A DNA stretch of 64,000 nt from Vishniacozyma victoriae (Eukaryota; Basidiomycota; Tremellomycetes; Tremellales; Bulleribasidiaceae), in NCBI GenBank assembly GCA_017654735.1, contig JADPYG010000001.1:310001-374000 (forward strand), read 5' to 3'. Numbering within the stretch: the stretch's first letter is position 1; every line of letters starts with the position of its first letter. The position numbers and the translations under genes are program-made. Positions 58,189 through 64,000 of this stretch are shown in pieces. The notes under the pieces are model-generated. The model was not told the origin of the DNA. It saw nothing but the letters and a program-made list of their open reading frames with translations, and did no database searches.

Positions 58189-58864
58189 CTATCCCTCCAT
58201 CCTGAAGACTTCTTCGCAGTCTGTCCACCACCCCGGACCACTTGCACTACCCGTAGCACCAGGTACATAGCTCTCTTGCATCCCATCCGTCATCTGTTCA
58301 TCAGCTTTGGTCCTCACTTCAGTGGTCCACTCTTGAGAATGGCCGAGCATCAAAGAGTCTGATGTAGAGCGGACACTGGGAGGCCAGGAGGGAAGGACAT
58401 ACCTTCCACCATTTCTGAGTAGCTTCACTCTTTCCAATCTGAGCCATATCACCTTCATAATCATCCCCGATATACCTCATATGAGCGATTAAAAGATGTT
58501 CCTGCTCGAGGAAATGGATCGAGTAATCTATCATTAGCTCGTTCTCTTATTCTGTTCCTCCGTCCATCTGTCCTTGGCGCCCCTCTCGCTTCATCCCCAT
58601 CACCACTTTGATCTCCTGCTCATCACAGAGCTCTGGCCTCTGAGTTCTTTCGAGATAGCTTGACGACTTACCGACAACATGAGCTTTACGCAGTGCCTCC
58701 AATACCTCTGGCCAAACAGCGGCATGGCACTATTCATTAGCCCGATCACCAATGTAAAGTGGATCTACCTTCTTGTACTCCTCCAGAGCTTCTGGCTTGA
58801 CTTTGATTACTTGGCATATACGTTTACCCTCATTCGTCTTAGGTAGCTCTGGCATAGTGGACAT
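58189..58864 (-). CDS. L-rhamnose mutarotase
   Basis: Four exons on the minus strand. Start MSTMPELPKTNEGKRICQVI, then IKVKPEALEEYKKCHAAVWP (the conserved His in CHAAVWPEV), VVDYSIHFLEQEHLLIAHMR, YEGDMAQIGKSEATQKWWK and GPGWWTDCEEVFRMEG. The Tyr, His and Trp-Trp positions match RhaM, which interconverts the alpha and beta anomers of L-rhamnose. Introns 2 and 3 are longer than usual here (over 100 nt). None of the other L-rhamnose catabolic genes is in this window. Confidence 0.9.
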
Positions 58865-59108
58865 GGTGAAATGTATGATTCACAGTTGATGATCTCATAG
58901 ATCAATTGAGTGACAGCCGGACCTCGGTTTAATGCTTCTCCGAGCCGGTCAATCACTAGTAGAACCTATACGACGTTGCGCGAAAGCGATCGATGCATAG
59001 CTATGAACGCGACCATCTACCTTCACTATCTTCCTTCCTTCCATTGCTACTTCCTACCTACGTATATTAAACCTCATGCAACACAACAGAGTCCATCTCC
59101 ATCACCAC

Positions 59109-60652
<1,544 letters not shown>

Positions 60653-60942
60653 TGTGATAGGTATGTGTAGTAGTGGTTAAAGTGGTAGAGTAGAGTAGAG
60701 TAGATGATAAGACGATGTACCCTCTATGGAATGGGGAAGGGCAAGGGGATGCCCGGGAGTATCAAGCCGGGAGTAGTATATTACTACTTTGAGTAATTAT
60801 TCAATATACCGCAACCGCTCTTTACCCTATAATGCATTACAACTGGAAATGACGTCGATCGACAATACAGTACATGATCCGTCCGTACTTTACAACGACA
60901 GTAACTACTATGACAACAGTATCGATGGTGATGGTATACAAC

Positions 60943-63213
60943 CTACTGCGCAGCTACTAGCGCATCCAGCCTTGCGACATCTTGGGATGAAAAATCGAAA
61001 TCCCCAAATGATTCCTGTGACATACTTACACTCTGACTCTCTGTTTCAGCTAATATCTCCACTTTCCTCCTCTTACGACATCGACCACGGCCGGCGGTAG
61101 AGGTATTCGAGGACGATTGTGATGATTGAGAGCTCGAGGGCGTACCCAATTCTGATTCGGTGGGATGTTGGCTCTCAGTTCTCTTTCGATTTGCTGGTTC
61201 CGGAATTTCGCTTTCGATTTGGACAGGCGAGTCAAGTGCTGAAGACAGCTCGACGTTTTGTTGGGAGGATTTGGAGCGGCCAGACAAGGATGTGTGGTAT
61301 GCTTGCGAAGGTTTGATCGTCTCGATATCACTATCTTCCAGCTCGTATTCGTAGACCCGCGATTGACTGGAACCGCCTAGATCCTCCATGTCATTTCCCT
61401 TGTCCTGATCCTCTTCGGTCAGATCAACAATAGTAGCCTGAGCTCGCCTTTTCTTCCCCCTCACCTCGTTCTTCCTAGCCTCCACAGCCGCAGCGTTATG
61501 CCATTCCATGATAATTTCACCGGGGACTTGGGAATCCACATCGTAATAAGCCACCTTTCCATAGACCATGCTCTTTTTCCTAATCTCCTGTGCTTTTGTA
61601 TAAGATTCATCCTCGAGGATCGAGTCTCCTTCCGGTTCTATCCCTTGATGGAGTTGGATCAACATGACGGATATTTCGGGGACGAGGACTTTGGTGACGA
61701 ATCCCTGAGGTCCTAATGGCTTGTACCTCGTGGGATGGTCGAAGAGAGGTAGATATTCCCATTCGTCTAATTCGTATATGTATGCCTTGATGATTTCAGA
61801 TCCGACATCACCATAACTGAAATCAGCGCTCGTTTCTTTGCACAGGATGACCTACTATCCAGCACCGACAATATCCGATGATCTAGCATTGGCGAAGTAT
61901 CGAGCCCATTCTGGCTCACCCTGTTCCTGATCCGAATGATAATATCGAAACATGGGAGAATTCATTGGACGCTTGACCATCATCTCAATCCTATTCCTAA
62001 TCCAGGGGATTTCCATATCTTTCCAAATATTCAGCCAATCGATAGTTTCTGGATATCCAGCTCGCTTTCCCAGTGGAATGACTTGTATTATGTATTTGTG
62101 CGCATTACAGAAATCGGCTTTCTGTGCCCAATCGATAGAGTCTTTGCCTCCTTGTCGAATTTGTTTGGCCAGTGCGGCTCGTTGTCGAGCGAGTGATGGT
62201 GTAAAGTCGAGGGGTAATGGTTGATTGCAGATCTATCATCAGCTCAATTACGCTCTTTAGGCCGGGACATACAAGGCATAAATCATCTAGATCACAGAAC
62301 GCCTGCAGATACTCCTTCTCTTCCTCTGTCAATTGCTCTTCCGCAAATTCATCATCGCAGTCCATCAACACTGGAGACACTTCTTCAACTACAACAGGAC
62401 GTGGGCATCTACCATCAGCATTATCATAGACAGGGCGACATACAGATCAATATCAACCGTCTGCTTATAGTTCTTCAGGAATTCGAATGCAGTTGCCTTT
62501 TCCGCTTCAAGCTCCTCATTCCTCTTGATTTCCTCCTTACTAAGAACTGGTTCTAGTAGAGGACCATGATCCCTCTCGAATTGAAGTTGAGCAGCTGATA
62601 TTTCTACTTTTGGCGGTTTCCTCATACTTTGTTTGACAGCTTCCAGTCCGTTCTTCTTGTTCGTATCGGTAGGTCGGCTGGGGTTGACTTTTGATTTAGG
62701 TGCCGGTGTGATTGACGATTTAGCGGCCGGCGGAGTTGAATATTTAGGTACGGGCGTAGTTAGAGATGATTGTCGAGAAATAGCGGATGAATCGTGTACT
62801 GGAGGTCTGGGAATTGCACCAATAGTTCCTCCAAAGACTCCAACTGGTCGTTTCGCATTCTTTGACGAGCTCGGTCCAGGTCCACCGATTCCACGAGATC
62901 CGGTGCCTTTCTGAGACGAGCTCGAAGATCGAGAAGGTGGAGAGGAAGTTTGATATTCCTCAAGAGAGTATGTCGGTCTTGTAGTCTCCTTTTGCTTTTC
63001 CTTCTTTTTCATCTTCGGGGATCTTAGAAGTATTTCATCTTCCGATTCGTCTACGATCACCGTACTAGATCTCTTGGCTTTCGTTATCGTACCGGAAGCG
63101 TGTGGGGCGTACTTGGCAAAGAATGCGTTTGCTTCACTAGGGTTTACGCGGGATGTATTTCTTTTGAGCTGTTGCTTCGGCTTTGGCCTGTCGAGAGCTG
63201 GGTCCTTGGGCAT
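60943..63213 (-). CDS. RTC4: RTC4-domain protein (restriction of telomere capping 4-like)
   Basis: Minus-strand gene of about five exons. The first 250 residues are Ser/Pro/Lys-rich with a basic MKKKEKQKE patch. Then come acidic DCDDEFAEEQLTEEEKEYLQ, the paired cysteines in DLDDLCLICNQPLPLDFTP, FCNAHKYIIQVIPLGKRAGY, GYGDVGSEIIKAYIYELDEW and PLGPQGFVTKVLVPEISVML, which match the RTC4-like domain. The C-terminus is disordered with KKRRAQATIVDLTEED, a possible SUMO-interacting stretch, and RCRKRRKVEIL as a nuclear signal. RTC4 in yeast was found in a screen for telomere capping; its molecular role is unclear. Confidence 0.88.
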
Positions 63214-63512
63214 CTTGTTTATTATCTATATATCGACAATGATAGTGTAAAGTCAAGTGGCTAGTAGGAATAGCGTCATGGTTATATATGAGACAGTCAA
63301 GTGGAGGAAAGGAATTAGCACAGTTGATTTAAACAATCACAAAATCAGGCACGTCCCATCAGCTGATTTACCCTTCTTCTATCCCAGTACACAAAGAGGT
63401 AGACTCATACAACGTGCATATATTGCTACAATCCACTTTATCGTGGTATTCAAGAAAATACTCGATGTCTGACAGACAAACCCTATGGAATACTATACAA
63501 CTTAATTATCAT

Positions 63513-64000
63513 CTATGGGACGTAGGTAGGTAATGATGGTTTCCGAGAATGATCCTCTAATTCCTGGGTGACTTCCGGAACAGGAGAATGGCGTGAATGC
63601 TCAGACCCCTCCGACAGTATCACCTCCTCATCATCATCCTCAAAAGAAGGTGCTGTTGGCGTAGCTTCTTCCTCTTCCGGCATGAAAGGTGGAGCGGACG
63701 GAACGAGGTGATCTTCATGTGCGGGCGGAGGAGCTGAGGGTAGAAGATGCGATTCATCAATCTCCATCGATTCAGCCAAATCCGCCTCGGAGTAGACTCG
63801 GTGCATGAGTCGTTGCGGTGGAGCAGGTAGTGATGACGAAGATTCACCAACCACAGGAGCGAGTTCCCTTGGATCATGTTCTTGCTCGTGGTTGTGTAGC
63901 TCGAATCCTTGATCATCCACTTCGACGGTTGGCGCGGATGGTCCATCCTCTGCTGCTTCATGCTGAGGTGGAGCTGTACCGCCAAGCCTCATTCGTTCCA
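63513..64000 (-). CDS. C-terminal part of an unrecognised protein rich in P(S/T)AP motifs
   Basis: Minus-strand frame open at the right edge; the in-frame ATG at 63992 is preceded by more open frame, so the protein probably continues beyond the window. About 160 residues are visible, acidic and Pro-rich. Four P(S/T)AP tetrapeptides occur: in DGPSAPTVEV, LLPSAPPPAH, LVPSAPPFMP and ATPTAPSFED. Such motifs are ESCRT-I (Vps23/TSG101) ligands, as found in Vps27/Hrs-like and arrestin-like adaptors. No folded domain is visible to decide between these. Confidence 0.6.
   Translation of the reverse strand, partial: ERMRLGGTAPPQHEAAEDGPSAPTVEVDDQGFELHNHEQEHDPRELAPVVGESSSSLPAPPQRLMHRVYSEADLAESMEIDESHLLPSAPPPAHEDHLVPSAPPFMPEEEEATPTAPSFEDDDEEVILSEGSEHSRHSPVPEVTQELEDHSRKPSLPTYVP

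Overview
The window is nuclear DNA from a basidiomycete yeast, most likely a Tremellomycete related to Cryptococcus or Kwoniella. The evidence is eukaryotic gene content (dynactin p62, DOP1, eIF2B-alpha, CLPTM1, RTC4), tightly packed genes on both strands, and a very high density of short introns. Most introns are about 33-50 nt, with GT(A/G)NGT donors and a CTGAC/CTNAT branch site only a few bases before the AG. Almost every gene model was rebuilt by joining exons across such introns. I saw no transposon, rRNA, tRNA or CRISPR array.

Left part (1-12.8 kb): the C-terminal end of an HMT1-type ABC half transporter, a wax-synthase-like membrane acyltransferase, an APC-family amino acid/GABA permease in 14 exons, dynactin p62, an unrecognised minus-strand gene with an internal duplication, and a low-complexity, probably nuclear protein.

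Middle (12.8-34 kb): a 1620-residue multi-START lipid-transfer protein divergent from the giant DOP1 gene; NIF3 divergent from GCN3 (eIF2B-alpha) over 169 bp; three intronless orphan genes in a row that appear to be diverged copies of each other; and a large-subunit catalase.

Right part (34-64 kb): an FHL1-type forkhead factor whose FHA domain carries a long insertion; a protein with six CCCH fingers; two tandem paralogs of an undescribed family; a Rap/Rsr1-like GTPase; two tandem aldo-keto reductases, the first lacking an AG acceptor in its first intron; GPI13; CLPTM1; a BUR1/CDK9-type kinase with long disordered tails; L-rhamnose mutarotase; vacuolar proteinase A; RTC4; and the end of a protein rich in P(S/T)AP motifs.

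Most genes are unrelated housekeeping functions: secretory pathway and membranes (DOP1, GPI13, CLPTM1, PEP4, START protein), transcription and translation (FHL1, BUR1, GCN3) and stress (catalase). The best places to look for undescribed biology are the three orphans (27.9-30.9 kb), the paralog pair (42.2-44.5 kb), the orphan at 9.3-10.4 kb and the unusual domain architectures. None of these could be tested by database search here.
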